A DNA stretch of 64,000 nucleotides, taken from assembly GCF_011355085.1 (NCBI RefSeq), contig NZ_VXCP01000010.1:173047-237046 (forward strand), in the 5' to 3' direction. Numbering within the stretch: position 1 is the first letter of the stretch; each line of letters begins with the position of its first letter. The notes under the pieces were generated by a model. The model was not told the origin of the DNA and searched no databases. It worked only from the letters and a program-made list of their open reading frames with translations. The DNA is from Pseudomonas akapageensis. GTDB taxonomy: Bacteria > Pseudomonadota > Gammaproteobacteria > Pseudomonadales > Pseudomonadaceae. This document shows positions 48,810 to 58,926 of this stretch, in pieces. A program made the position numbers and the translations under genes.

Positions 48810-50305
48810 ACAGGGCTCGGCGAATCGGTCTCAAGGCCAGCTGCGTGGTCGGCTTCGACGGGAACCAGCATGTGTTGTGGCGTGACGGCGAAGTGGTCTT
48901 CGAGGGCGCTCGAATCCTGTTTGTCGGGCGTGGTTTCGAAGGCCCGGTGGATCAGTGGATCGACCATGGCAATGCCTTGATCGGACCCGGCTTCATCGAC
49001 CTGGATGCCCTGGGCGACCTCGACTCCACGGTGCTGACCCTGGACAACGGCGATGAACGTGACATGGGACGCATGTGGTCGGAGGAATATCTGGCGGCCG
49101 GCCCTCGCGAGAGCTACAGCGCCATCGATGAAGTCTTCAAGTACCGTTATGCCTTCACCCAATTGATCCGCAACGGCATCACCACGGCCATGCCGATCAC
49201 CTCCATGTACTACCGCGAATGGGCCGAGACCTACGACGAGTTCGCCGCGGTGGCCGATGTTGCCGCCGAACTGGGTCTGCGTACCTATCTTGGCCCCTGC
49301 TACATGAGCGGCATGAGTTACTGGCGCGCCGATGGCAGCCTGGCCCAGCATTGGGACGAAGCGCGTGGCCTGGCCGGGCTGGCAGCCGCCGAGCGTTTTT
49401 TTGCCGATTTCAATGGTGCCCACGGCGATCTGATCCGTGGCGCCTTGTTGCCGGATCGCATCCAGACCTGCACCCCGGCGCTGCTGCAGCGCACCGCCGC
49501 CCTCAGCCGCGAACTGGATGCGCCGATGCGCCTGCATTGCTGCCAGTCCGTGAGTGAACTGGCGCTGGTGCAGGCACTGCGTGGGCATTCGTCACTTGGC
49601 TGGCTGGATCGACTCGGCCTGCTCGGCCCCCGCAGCGTGCTGCCCCATGGCATCTATACGAGCGGCGAGGATGACCTGCAACGCCTGGTCGATGGCGGCG
49701 CCAGCCTGGTGCATTGCCCGGTGGTGTTCGCCCGAGACGGCGAAGCACTGGATTCCTTTGGTCGCTATCGCAGCAAGGGCATCAACATCGCCTTGGGTAC
49801 CGATACCTGGCCGGCGGACTTGTTCGACAACATGCGCCAGGGCCTGAACATCGCCCGGATCAAGGATGGCAACGCCGAGCACTGCACTGCCCTGGATATG
49901 TACAACGCCGCCACACTCGGCGGCGCCAAGGCCCTGGGCCGCGACGACATCGGTCGCCTGGCGCCCGGGGCCAAGGCGGATATCACGGTGTTCAGCCTCG
50001 ACGGCCTGCACCTGGGCCCGCTGTTCGACCCGTTGAAAAACCTTATCCTGGCAGGACGGGGTGACGACTGCGTGGCCAGTTATATCGATGGTCGCTGCGT
50101 CATGCAGGACGGCCAGGTGCTCGGCATCGACTACCCCAGCCTGCAACGCCAGGCCCAGCAGCAATTTCACACCCTGATGCGCAGCCATGCCGATCGCGCC
50201 TTCGGCCGCCCCGACTGGCGCCGTCTGTTCAAACCGGCCATCCCGTTCGCCGACGACTACAGCGCCACCCTGCCCTTGAGTGCGTTGAGCGAGCCACGGA
50301 CTTAG
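48806..50305 (+). CDS. AtzA/TrzN-type amidohydrolase with altered metal motif
   Basis: 499 residues from a GTG overlapping the previous stop (GTGA). Overall layout is that of chlorohydrolase/deaminase amidohydrolases: a small beta domain at both ends and a TIM barrel, with His 244 (RLHCCQS), His 281 (VLPHGIYTS) and Asp 333 (LGTDTWPADL) in metal/catalytic positions. The usual first HxH of strand 1 (PGFxxxHxH) is replaced: PGFIDLDALGDLD, with Asp 65 and Asp 67. The enzyme therefore either binds metal differently or has a changed chemistry. Works presumably in sequence with the preceding amidohydrolase. Confidence 0.85.
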   Translation: MNRARRIGLKASCVVGFDGNQHVLWRDGEVVFEGARILFVGRGFEGPVDQWIDHGNALIGPGFIDLDALGDLDSTVLTLDNGDERDMGRMWSEEYLAAGPRESYSAIDEVFKYRYAFTQLIRNGITTAMPITSMYYREWAETYDEFAAVADVAAELGLRTYLGPCYMSGMSYWRADGSLAQHWDEARGLAGLAAAERFFADFNGAHGDLIRGALLPDRIQTCTPALLQRTAALSRELDAPMRLHCCQSVSELALVQALRGHSSLGWLDRLGLLGPRSVLPHGIYTSGEDDLQRLVDGGASLVHCPVVFARDGEALDSFGRYRSKGINIALGTDTWPADLFDNMRQGLNIARIKDGNAEHCTALDMYNAATLGGAKALGRDDIGRLAPGAKADITVFSLDGLHLGPLFDPLKNLILAGRGDDCVASYIDGRCVMQDGQVLGIDYPSLQRQAQQQFHTLMRSHADRAFGRPDWRRLFKPAIPFADDYSATLPLSALSEPRT

Positions 50306-50330
50306 AGTACACAGACTTAGAGAGCATGCC

Positions 50331-50993
50331 ATGCAAAGCTTCGACTTCAGTCAACTGAGCGCACGCGAGAAATACAAGATACTGATTGGCAGCGTGGTCC
50401 CACGCCCCATTGCCCTGGTGACCACGGTCGATGCCGAGGGCCGGGTCAATGCCGCCCCCTTCAGCTTCTTCAACGCGCTGTCGGCTGATCCGCCCATCCT
50501 CGCCCTGGGCGTGGAGAACTACAGCGATCAAAGCCCCAAGGACACCACGCGCAACATCCAGCTCAACCAGGAATTCACCGTCAACATCGTGTCCGATGCC
50601 CTGGTGGAAGCCATGAACGTCTGCGCCGTACCCTTCGCCCCGGGGTTCGATGAACTGACCGCCGCAGGGCTCACGGCCATTCCCGGCACCCGGGTCAAAT
50701 GCCCACGCATCGGCGAAGCACCGGTTGCCCTGGAATGTCGGCGGATGATGGCGCTGTCGATCGGACAGTCCCGGGAAATCATCCTGGGCGAGGTGGTCAT
50801 GGCCCACGTGCGCGATGAACTGATCGACCCGAAGACCTTGTACATCGACCAGCTCGGGCTGGATGCCATTGGCCGCATGGGCGGACATGGCTATGCCCGT
50901 ACCCGCGATTATTTCGACCTGCCGACCCGCTCGTTGCAGGCCTGGACCGAAGCGCCCGGTGGTGGCGAGCGATTTTGGCCGGATGTCAGGTAA
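50331..50993 (+). CDS. Flavin reductase-like (DIM6/NTAB family) protein
   Basis: 220 residues with the FMN-binding split-barrel fold: YKILIGSVVPRPIALVTTVDAEGRVNAAPFSFFNALSADPPILALGVE (about 14-61), DTTRNIQLNQEFTVNIVSDAL. Such proteins either supply reduced flavin to a monooxygenase or act as flavoproteins themselves. Starts 25 bases after the amidohydrolase and is the last gene of the unit. No monooxygenase is encoded here, so a partner would have to be elsewhere. Confidence 0.9.
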   Translation: MQSFDFSQLSAREKYKILIGSVVPRPIALVTTVDAEGRVNAAPFSFFNALSADPPILALGVENYSDQSPKDTTRNIQLNQEFTVNIVSDALVEAMNVCAVPFAPGFDELTAAGLTAIPGTRVKCPRIGEAPVALECRRMMALSIGQSREIILGEVVMAHVRDELIDPKTLYIDQLGLDAIGRMGGHGYARTRDYFDLPTRSLQAWTEAPGGGERFWPDVR

Positions 50994-51006
50994 TCTCCCT
51001 CGTCCT

Positions 51007-51089
51007 CTCGTTCCCACGCTCTGCGTGGGAATGCCTCCGAAGACGCTCAGCGTCGTGCACTGCATTCCCACGCAGAGCGTGGGAACGAG
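51007..51089. repeat. Shortened 83-bp copy of the palindromic repeat
   Basis: Both outer arms are intact and perfectly inverted, but the centre is 28 bases shorter than in the 111-bp copies and keeps a single GACGCT/AGCGTC palindrome. It lies just after the flavin reductase gene. Confidence 0.88.
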
Positions 51090-51120
51090 AAAAATCACCA
51101 TTTTGTGAACGACATCAAAC

Positions 51121-51151
51121 CCTGTGGGAGCTGGCTTGCCAGCGATGCAGG
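51121..51151 (+). repeat. Single REP element
   Basis: Contains CCTGTGGGAGCTGGCTTGCC, the same core as the REP pairs at 31622 and 54791, without an inverted partner. Confidence 0.85.
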
Positions 51152-51160
51152 CGATGCGAT

Positions 51161-51247
51161 CTATCGATACGACCCGGTTGCCCCATCCACCAACGCTCGC
51201 GCCATTTCAATATTCTGGATAAGCCCCAGTACCACGCCTTTATCGTT
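51161..51247 (-). pseudogene. 3' remnant of a DUF3077-like gene
   Basis: A minus-strand frame of 28 codons ending in TAG reads NDKGVVLGLIQNIEMARALV, close to NDKSLVLGLIQQLDAAQALL at the C-terminus of the gene at 31077. The upstream part is missing: homology stops where a small palindrome (51250-51273) begins. It has no start codon and is taken as a decayed fragment. Confidence 0.7.
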
Positions 51248-51249
51248 CT

Positions 51250-51273
51250 CTCGTTCACACGCGTGAGAACGAG
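51250..51273. repeat. Diverged mini-derivative of the palindromic repeat
   Basis: CTCGTTCACACG/CGTGAGAACGAG, a 24-base dyad with one mismatch, resembling the 23-base remnant at 28939. It abuts the truncated DUF3077-like remnant. Confidence 0.65.
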
Positions 51274-51674
51274 AAAATGTCAGGGTTAATTCAAGCCAGG
51301 GGAGTTACATTTTACTGATTGCCCCTCCCCTTGCATTGGCTAAACAATGCTCAGCGCCGTTACTACTAAATCCAGACAGGCGCTGCGGGCATCGACAAGG
51401 AGCAATGCGTGGTGTCAATACGAAACGAAGAAGAGCTCAATGCCGCCATGAGCATTATCCGATTGTTGGTGAGGCGAGCACTCTCTCTTCGTCACACGCG
51501 CTGAAATAGACTAAACGCAGACTACCAGGCTTCGACAAACCGTCCTTCAGATCCGCGTTAGCCCCTTCCCTTGTGCTAACCTCCCGCCTTTGAAAATGAC
51601 TGCCTACGCTCGGCCCAAGACTGAACGCCCCCAAATTTGCCTCAGCCATTCATACAGAACGCGCTATCTCCCTG
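51274..51674. other. Intergenic region before mutS with a possible antitoxin-like remnant
   Basis: About 400 bases. A 31-codon frame at 51409-51504 (two GTG codons, AAGGAG just upstream) reads SIRNEEELNAAMSIIRLLVRRA. This faintly resembles the N-terminus of HigA-type antitoxins and then stops. I see no other gene. The mutS promoter must lie in the right part, but I find no clear motif. Confidence 0.35.
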
Positions 51675-54254
51675 ATGAACAAAGCAATTTCAGATTTCCA
51701 AAATCACACCCCGATGATGCAGCAGTACTGGAAGCTGAAAAACCAGCACCCAGACCAGCTGATGTTCTACCGCATGGGCGATTTCTACGAGATCTTCTAT
51801 GAAGATGCGAAGAAAGCCGCGAAACTTCTCGACATCACCCTGACCGCCCGTGGGCAGTCGGCCGGGCAGTCGATTCCCATGTGCGGTATCCCCTACCACG
51901 CGGCCGAAGGTTATCTGGCCAAACTGGTGAAGCTGGGCGAGTCGGTGGTGATTTGCGAACAGGTCGGCGACCCTGCCACCAGCAAGGGCCCGGTCGAACG
52001 CCAGGTGGTGCGCATCATCACCCCCGGCACCGTCAGCGATGAAGCCCTGCTCGATGAGCGCCGCGACAATCTGATTGCTGCCGTGCTCGGCGACGAGCGT
52101 CTGTTCGGTCTGGCGGTGCTGGACATCACCAGCGGCAACTTCACGGTGCTTGAGCTCAAGGGCTGGGAAAACCTGTTGGCGGAGCTGGAACGGATCAACC
52201 CGGTCGAGCTGTTGATTCCCGATGACTGGCCCCAGGGGTTGCCTGCGGAAAAACGCCGTGGCTCGCGCCGCCGCGCGCCCTGGGATTTCGAGCGTGATTC
52301 GGCGCACAAGAGCCTGTGCCAACAGTTCGCCACCCAGGACCTGAAAGGCTTCGGTTGCGAAAAGCTGACCCTGGCCATCGGCGCCGCCGGTTGCCTGCTC
52401 GGCTACGCCAAGGAAACCCAGCGCACCGCCCTGCCACACCTGCGCAGTCTCAAGCACGAACGCCTGGACGACACCGTAGTGCTGGACGGCGCCAGCCGGC
52501 GCAACCTGGAACTGGACACCAACCTGGCTGGTGGGCGCGACAATACTCTGCAATCGGTGATAGACCGCTGCCAGACCGCCATGGGCAGCCGCTTGCTGAC
52601 CCGCTGGCTGAATCGCCCATTGCGTGACCTGAAAGTTTTGCAGGCACGGCAAAGCTCGATCAAATGCCTGCTCGAAGCCTACCGCTTCGAGAAGCTGCAA
52701 CCGCAGCTCAAGGAAATCGGTGACATCGAGCGGATTCTCGCCCGGATCGGCCTGCGCAATGCCCGCCCTCGCGACCTGGCGCGCCTGCGCGACGCCCTCG
52801 GCGCCTTGCCGGAGCTGCAGAACGCCATGGCCGAGCTCGAGGCCCCGCACCTGGCGCGCCTGGCGGTGATTGCCGGTACCTATCCGGAACTGGCCGATCT
52901 GCTGCAAAAAGCGATCATCGACAACCCGCCCGCAGTCATCCGTGACGGAGGCGTGCTGAAAACCGGCTACGACAGCGAACTCGACGACCTGCAATCGCTC
53001 AGCGAGAACGCCGGCCAGTTCCTGATCGACCTGGAAGTCCGGGAAAAGGCCCGTACGGGCCTGGCCAACCTGAAAGTCGGCTACAACCGCATCCACGGCT
53101 ATTTCATCGAGCTGCCGAGCAAGCAGGCCGAGCAGGCACCGGCCGACTATATTCGCCGGCAAACCCTCAAGGGTGCCGAACGTTTCATCACGCCGGAGCT
53201 CAAGGCCTTCGAAGACAAGGCATTGTCGGCCAAGAGCCGGGCGCTGGCCCGCGAGAAAATGCTGTATGAAGCGCTGCTGGAGAACCTGATCGGGCACCTG
53301 CCGCCCTTGCAGGACACCGCGGCAGCCCTTGCCGAACTCGATGTCTTGAGCAACCTGGCCGAACGCGCCCTGACCCTGGACCTGAACTGCCCGACCTTCG
53401 TCGAAGAGCCGTGCATGCGTATCAACCAGGGTCGTCACCCGGTGGTCGAGCAGGTGTTGACCACGCCATTCGTGGCCAACGACCTGAGCCTGGACGACAA
53501 CACACGCATGCTGGTGATTACCGGCCCGAACATGGGCGGTAAATCCACCTATATGCGCCAGACGGCACTGATTGTGCTGATGGCCCATATCGGCAGCTTC
53601 GTCCCGGCGGCCAGTTGCGAACTGTCATTGGTAGACCGGATCTTCACCCGTATCGGTTCCAGCGATGACCTGGCCGGTGGCCGCTCCACCTTCATGGTGG
53701 AAATGAGCGAAACCGCCAACATCCTGCACAACGCCACCGAACGCAGCCTGGTGCTGATGGACGAAGTCGGTCGCGGCACCAGTACCTTCGATGGCCTGTC
53801 ACTGGCATGGGCCGCCGCTGAGCGCCTGGCTCAATTGCGTGCCTATACCCTGTTCGCCACCCATTATTTCGAGCTGACAGTGCTGCCGGAAAGCGAACCA
53901 CTGGTCGCCAACGTGCACCTCAACGCCACCGAGCACAATGAACGAATCGTGTTCCTGCACCACGTGCTGCCGGGGCCTGCGAGCCAGAGTTATGGCCTTG
54001 CCGTGGCGCAACTGGCCGGTGTGCCCGGGGTGGTGATTCAACGTGCGCGTGAGCACCTGAGCCGTCTCGAGACATCGAGCCTACCGCATGAAGTGCCGAG
54101 TCCTACGCGGGGCAAGGAATCAGTCCCGCACCAGAGCGACCTCTTCGCCAGCCTGCCGCACCCAGTGCTCGAGGAGCTCTCCAGGACCGATGTCGATGGT
54201 CTGACCCCGCGTCAGGCGCTCGAATTGCTCTATACACTTAAGACACGGATCTAA
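51675..54254 (+). CDS. mutS: DNA mismatch repair protein MutS
   Basis: 859 residues. Mismatch-recognition motif [12 protein letters not shown] (about 34-45, with the Phe-x-Glu pair), connector, clamp, and the ABC-type ATPase: Walker [10 protein letters not shown] (about 617-625), then [18 protein letters not shown], Walker [17 protein letters not shown] and ATHYFELT. The C-terminal tetramerisation and helix-turn-helix part is present. The ATG begins [22 protein letters not shown]. Followed by fdxA, the standard Pseudomonas order. Confidence 0.98.
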   Translation: MNKAISDFQNHTPMMQQYWKLKNQHPDQLMFYRMGDFYEIFYEDAKKAAKLLDITLTARGQSAGQSIPMCGIPYHAAEGYLAKLVKLGESVVICEQVGDPATSKGPVERQVVRIITPGTVSDEALLDERRDNLIAAVLGDERLFGLAVLDITSGNFTVLELKGWENLLAELERINPVELLIPDDWPQGLPAEKRRGSRRRAPWDFERDSAHKSLCQQFATQDLKGFGCEKLTLAIGAAGCLLGYAKETQRTALPHLRSLKHERLDDTVVLDGASRRNLELDTNLAGGRDNTLQSVIDRCQTAMGSRLLTRWLNRPLRDLKVLQARQSSIKCLLEAYRFEKLQPQLKEIGDIERILARIGLRNARPRDLARLRDALGALPELQNAMAELEAPHLARLAVIAGTYPELADLLQKAIIDNPPAVIRDGGVLKTGYDSELDDLQSLSENAGQFLIDLEVREKARTGLANLKVGYNRIHGYFIELPSKQAEQAPADYIRRQTLKGAERFITPELKAFEDKALSAKSRALAREKMLYEALLENLIGHLPPLQDTAAALAELDVLSNLAERALTLDLNCPTFVEEPCMRINQGRHPVVEQVLTTPFVANDLSLDDNTRMLVITGPNMGGKSTYMRQTALIVLMAHIGSFVPAASCELSLVDRIFTRIGSSDDLAGGRSTFMVEMSETANILHNATERSLVLMDEVGRGTSTFDGLSLAWAAAERLAQLRAYTLFATHYFELTVLPESEPLVANVHLNATEHNERIVFLHHVLPGPASQSYGLAVAQLAGVPGVVIQRAREHLSRLETSSLPHEVPSPTRGKESVPHQSDLFASLPHPVLEELSRTDVDGLTPRQALELLYTLKTRI

Positions 54255-54396
54255 CGCACTCGCGCTCAAGCTGATAGAATCCCGCGCGGTTTGGGAATGC
54301 CGCGGACTCTTAGCCTGGTCCGCCGGCTGCCTGGCCCGAACCTAGCGGCCCTGACTGGAAGGGCTCCGCTGCCGCCGCCTGAGGAGAGAATTAGAA

Positions 54397-54720
54397 ATGA
54401 CCTTCGTCGTCACCGACAACTGCATCAAGTGCAAGTACACCGACTGCGTAGAAGTCTGTCCGGTGGACTGCTTCTACGAAGGCCCGAACTTCCTGGTGAT
54501 TCACCCGGATGAGTGCATCGATTGCGCACTGTGCGAGCCTGAATGCCCTGCGCAAGCCATCTTCTCGGAAGATGAAGTCCCTGAAGACATGCAAGAATTC
54601 ATTCAGTTGAATGTGGAGCTGGCCGAAATCTGGCCCAACATCACTGAGAAGAAAGAAGCACTGCCCGATGCCGAAGAGTTTGACGGCGTCAAAGGCAAGA
54701 TCAAGGATCTGGAGCGCTAA
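54397..54720 (+). CDS. fdxA: Seven-iron ferredoxin FdxA
   Basis: 107 residues carrying one [3Fe-4S] and one [4Fe-4S] cluster: [21 protein letters not shown] (about 9-29) and [16 protein letters not shown] (about 40-55), followed by the long acidic C-terminal helix typical of Azotobacter-type ferredoxin I. A possible -10 (TAGAAT) lies near 54275, giving a leader of over 100 bases with hairpin potential; GAGGAGAG precedes the ATG. Confidence 0.96.
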   Translation: MTFVVTDNCIKCKYTDCVEVCPVDCFYEGPNFLVIHPDECIDCALCEPECPAQAIFSEDEVPEDMQEFIQLNVELAEIWPNITEKKEALPDAEEFDGVKGKIKDLER

Positions 54721-54738
54721 GCACCAGCCGGACTTGTC

Positions 54739-54768
54739 AAAAGGCCCCTTGTGGGCCTTTTTTTTTTG
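54739..54768 (+). terminator. Terminator after fdxA
   Basis: Stem AAGGCCC/GGGCCTT (54741-54747 with 54753-54759) followed by a run of T. Confidence 0.93.
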
Positions 54769-54790
54769 CCTGTGTGTCAGGTACGGCCTC

Positions 54791-54855
54791 ATCGCTGGCA
54801 AGCCAGCTCCCACAGGTGCAGCGGAGAACCCTGTGGGAGCTGGCTTGCCAGCGAT
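54791..54855. repeat. Perfect inverted REP pair (REPIN)
   Basis: 26-base arms (54791-54816 and 54830-54855) are exact inverted copies of the REP core, with a 13-base spacer. It lies between the convergent fdxA and rsmZ, outside both terminators. Confidence 0.93.
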
Positions 54856-54888
54856 CGACCGCGGGAGCGGTCGCAAAAATCTCAAGGC

Positions 54889-55018
54889 AAAAAAAGGGGC
54901 GGTTTGACCCGCCCACATTTTTTCCGTAGTCCCTGTTTTCCCTTTCATCATCCTGATGAATCGCGTCCTGCGATGTCCTTGGCCGTCATCCTTGAAAGCC
55001 TGTGTCTGTCCGTAGACA
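54889..55018 (-). ncRNA. rsmZ: Small regulatory RNA RsmZ
   Basis: Minus-strand RNA of about 130 bases, starting near 55018 with TGTCTACGGACAGACACAGG. It has about eight GGA motifs, many in hairpin loops (AAGGATG, AAGGACA, CAGGACG, CAGGATG, AGGGAAA, CAGGGAC, CGGAAA), the known binding sites for RsmA/CsrA. It ends in a stem (GGGCGG/CCGCCC, 54897-54914) and seven T. Position between fdxA and rpoS is that of rsmZ in P. aeruginosa and P. fluorescens. It titrates RsmA/RsmE and so de-represses secondary metabolism and biofilm genes under Gac control. Confidence 0.93.
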
Positions 55019-55032
55019 CAGTACGGATATTA

Positions 55033-55060
55033 GAGTTTTCAGCATTTGGAGCAACCGGGA
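55033..55060 (-). promoter_or_regulatory. rsmZ promoter
   Basis: On the minus strand TTGCTC, a 16-base spacer and TAATAT lie just before the rsmZ start. Good -10, poor -35, as expected for an activator-dependent promoter. Confidence 0.6.
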
Positions 55061-55190
55061 AAATCTTTCAAGAAAAGTCCCGCCCACACCCGACACAATA
55101 GAAAAACCCTTTATTTTCAAACAGATAGAAAACAACCAAGCCAAGCAAAGGGGCCTTCCAGTACGCCTTGGCATGATTGCTTACGTCGCG

Positions 55191-55208
55191 CGTAAGCGAT
55201 GTCCTACA
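55191..55208 (-). promoter_or_regulatory. GacA upstream activating sequence of rsmZ
   Basis: On the minus strand TGTAGG-N6-CTTACG, against the consensus TGTAAG-N6-CTTACA. It lies 173-190 bases before the RNA start, the distance known for rsmZ in fluorescent pseudomonads. Confidence 0.8.
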
Positions 55209-55243
55209 AAAAACGCTAATGCGCAGCGTTTTACGCGCCCAAA

Positions 55244-55273
55244 TGAAAACGCCCCGAATCGATCGGGGCGCTT
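55244..55273 (-). terminator. Terminator after rpoS
   Basis: Minus-strand stem CGCCCCGA/TCGGGGCG followed by TTTTC, about 35 bases past the rpoS stop and between rpoS and the rsmZ activating site. Confidence 0.85.
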
Positions 55274-55305
55274 CAAGAACAACGTATGTACCAGGTAAAG
55301 CTCAG

Positions 55306-56316
55306 CTATTGGAACAGCGACTCGCTGGACAGACCATTCTTCTCGAGGATTTCACGCAAGCGCTTGAGGCCTTCGACCTGGATCTGCCGCACCCGCTCAC
55401 GGGTCAGGCCGATCTCCAGACCTACGTCCTCCAGCGTACTGCTTTCATGCCCGCGCAAGCCGAAGCGCCGTACCACGACTTCACGCTGCTTGTCAGTAAG
55501 CTCACTGAGCCACTGATCGATGCTCTGTGACAGATCGTCGTCCTGTAACAGCTCACAGGGGTCTGTAGGACGATCATCGGTCAAGGTATCGAGCAAGGTC
55601 TTGTCGGAATCCGGGCCAAGCGACACATCGACAGAAGATACCCGCTCGTTCAGGCCGAGCATGCGCTTGACCTCGCCGACCGGCTTTTCCAGCAAGCTGG
55701 CGATTTCTTCCGGAGAAGGCTCGTGATCGAGTTTCTGGGTCAGTTCGCGTGCAGCGCGAAGGTAGACGTTCAACTCCTTGACCACGTGAATCGGCAACCG
55801 GATGGTCCGGGTCTGATTCATGATCGCGCGTTCGATGGTCTGACGAATCCACCAGGTGGCGTAGGTGGAGAAGCGGAAACCCCGTTCAGGGTCGAACTTC
55901 TCGACGGCCCTGATCAGCCCCAGGTTGCCCTCTTCGATCAGGTCCAGCAGCGACAGGCCACGGTTGACATAGCGTCGGGCGATTTTCACCACCAGGCGCA
56001 AGTTGCTTTCGATCATGCGCTTACGTCCAGCCGGATCCCCCTTTTGCGACAAGCGCGCAAAATGGACTTCTTCTTCCGGAGAGAGCAGAGGCGAAAAACC
56101 GATTTCGTTGAGATACAACTGGGTAGCGTCGAGCGCCCGGGTGTAATCGATGTACTTGTGCTGTTTAAGCGAAGTGGAGTGTTTGGCCTTGGTGCGAACC
56201 GAAGATACAGCAGGTTTTTCTTCTTCGCTCGACATCGTTTCCATAACGAATTCGGCCTCCATCAGGAGTACCTCATCGTCGATGTCAAACTCCGGCGCTT
56301 CTTTACTGAGAGCCAT
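55306..56316 (-). CDS. rpoS: RNA polymerase sigma factor RpoS
   Basis: Stationary-phase/general stress sigma factor. 336 residues: acidic N-terminus, region 1.2 ([27 protein letters not shown]), region 2 ([61 protein letters not shown]), region 3, and region 4 with its helix-turn-helix ([28 protein letters not shown]). Reading frame intact, so the strain should be RpoS+. It follows nlpD by about 105 bases; in pseudomonads an rpoS promoter lies within nlpD. Confidence 0.98.
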   Translation of the reverse strand: MALSKEAPEFDIDDEVLLMEAEFVMETMSSEEEKPAVSSVRTKAKHSTSLKQHKYIDYTRALDATQLYLNEIGFSPLLSPEEEVHFARLSQKGDPAGRKRMIESNLRLVVKIARRYVNRGLSLLDLIEEGNLGLIRAVEKFDPERGFRFSTYATWWIRQTIERAIMNQTRTIRLPIHVVKELNVYLRAARELTQKLDHEPSPEEIASLLEKPVGEVKRMLGLNERVSSVDVSLGPDSDKTLLDTLTDDRPTDPCELLQDDDLSQSIDQWLSELTDKQREVVVRRFGLRGHESSTLEDVGLEIGLTRERVRQIQVEGLKRLREILEKNGLSSESLFQ

Positions 56317-56421
56317 TGTTATAGTCCTTTGCTGAGTTCGACCTCAAGCCCGAACGACGCCTGATCTCCTTGGCAGCGTTCAAGCCTGTCCCCACTACGT
56401 GCAGGAACAGGCGGGGTGCAA

Positions 56422-57315
56422 TCAACGACGTGGCAGAAATTGCAACGGATCTACAGGCTTGCCCTGACGGCGAATCTCAAAATGCAGCTTCACCCGGTCA
56501 GTGCCCGTGGAACCCATTTCGGCAATAGTCTGCCCTACCTTGACCTGCTGCCCTTCCCGTACCAATAGCCTGCGGTTATGACCGTAGGCGCTCACGTAGG
56601 TGTCACTGTGCTTGATGATTACCAATTCGCCGTAGCCCCGCAAGCCACTCCCGGCGTACACCACCGAACCATCAGACGCAGCAAAAACAGGCTGTCCCAA
56701 ATCCCCGGCGATATCAACGCCTTTATTCAAACTCCCGTTTGAAGCAAATTTACCAATCAATACACCGTTGGCCGGCCAGGCCCAGTTACCGGATGTACGC
56801 TCGCCCGCGGGCACGGGCGTGGCCTCGGGGGCACTGTTCGAAGGTGCCTGAGCCGCCGGCTGAGGTGCCGTCTGGGGTGCCGTCGCAACCACCGGTGCGC
56901 CATTGATGGGGCGTCGAATGACCGTGGTTTTACTGGACGACGAAGGCCCTTGGTTGGAAGTCGTGGTGACCGCCGTGGCGGGGGCGCTGGAGCCGCTGGA
57001 GCGACCGTCGAAGCGAATCGCCTGCCCCGGGCGAATGGTGTAGGGCGGCTGGATATTGTTGCGGGCGGCCAGGGCCTTGTAATCCCAGCCATAGCGAAAG
57101 GCGATCGAAAACAGGGTGTCGCCGCGCTGGACCACATATTGCCCCGTGGTCACGACTGGACGTTGTGCAACCGTCTTGTTGCGGTCCACAACCCCGGCGC
57201 CACTCGTTGTGGAGGTAGAGGAGCAACCGGTCAATACGGTACCGAAGGCAAAACCAATCACCAGTAGCTTTAAGCTCGATAGACCTGTGCGCTGCCGAAT
57301 GACTGTGAGACTCAC
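56422..57315 (-). CDS. nlpD: LysM/M23-domain lipoprotein NlpD
   Basis: 297 residues. Lipoprotein signal with Cys at about 31 (GTVLTGCSS), a LysM peptidoglycan-binding domain (YVVQRGDTLFSIAFRYGWDYKALAARNNI, about 59-87), a Ser/Pro/Ala-rich linker, and a C-terminal M23/LytM domain (about 180-295) ending in RVKLHFEIRRQGKPVDPLQFLP. The first zinc-ligand His of active M23 enzymes is absent (NKGVDIAGDLG), as in E. coli NlpD, so it is an amidase activator and not a peptidase. Confidence 0.95.
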   Translation of the reverse strand: MSLTVIRQRTGLSSLKLLVIGFAFGTVLTGCSSTSTTSGAGVVDRNKTVAQRPVVTTGQYVVQRGDTLFSIAFRYGWDYKALAARNNIQPPYTIRPGQAIRFDGRSSGSSAPATAVTTTSNQGPSSSSKTTVIRRPINGAPVVATAPQTAPQPAAQAPSNSAPEATPVPAGERTSGNWAWPANGVLIGKFASNGSLNKGVDIAGDLGQPVFAASDGSVVYAGSGLRGYGELVIIKHSDTYVSAYGHNRRLLVREGQQVKVGQTIAEMGSTGTDRVKLHFEIRRQGKPVDPLQFLPRR

Positions 57316-57499
57316 CCGCCGCTCCCTTTAAAGGTGACCAATATAAAAATGTAATAGTGCGCAATTATAACCAAACACAACCCTATTACGGACAGTCCGG
57401 AAACAAAGTATGAACCAACATACATTTTCAGGATTATTCGAACTCCGCACATAGACCAGAAAGTTCGTGCGAAATTCACTTATGCCGGAAAAGCTTGTT

Positions 57500-58913
<1,414 letters not shown>

Positions 58914-58926
<13 letters not shown>

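Noticed and set aside
42835..50993. Prophage or integrative element explanation for the accessory module
   Set aside because: No integrase, no attachment-site repeat, no tRNA target and no phage genes; base composition looks like the rest of the window.
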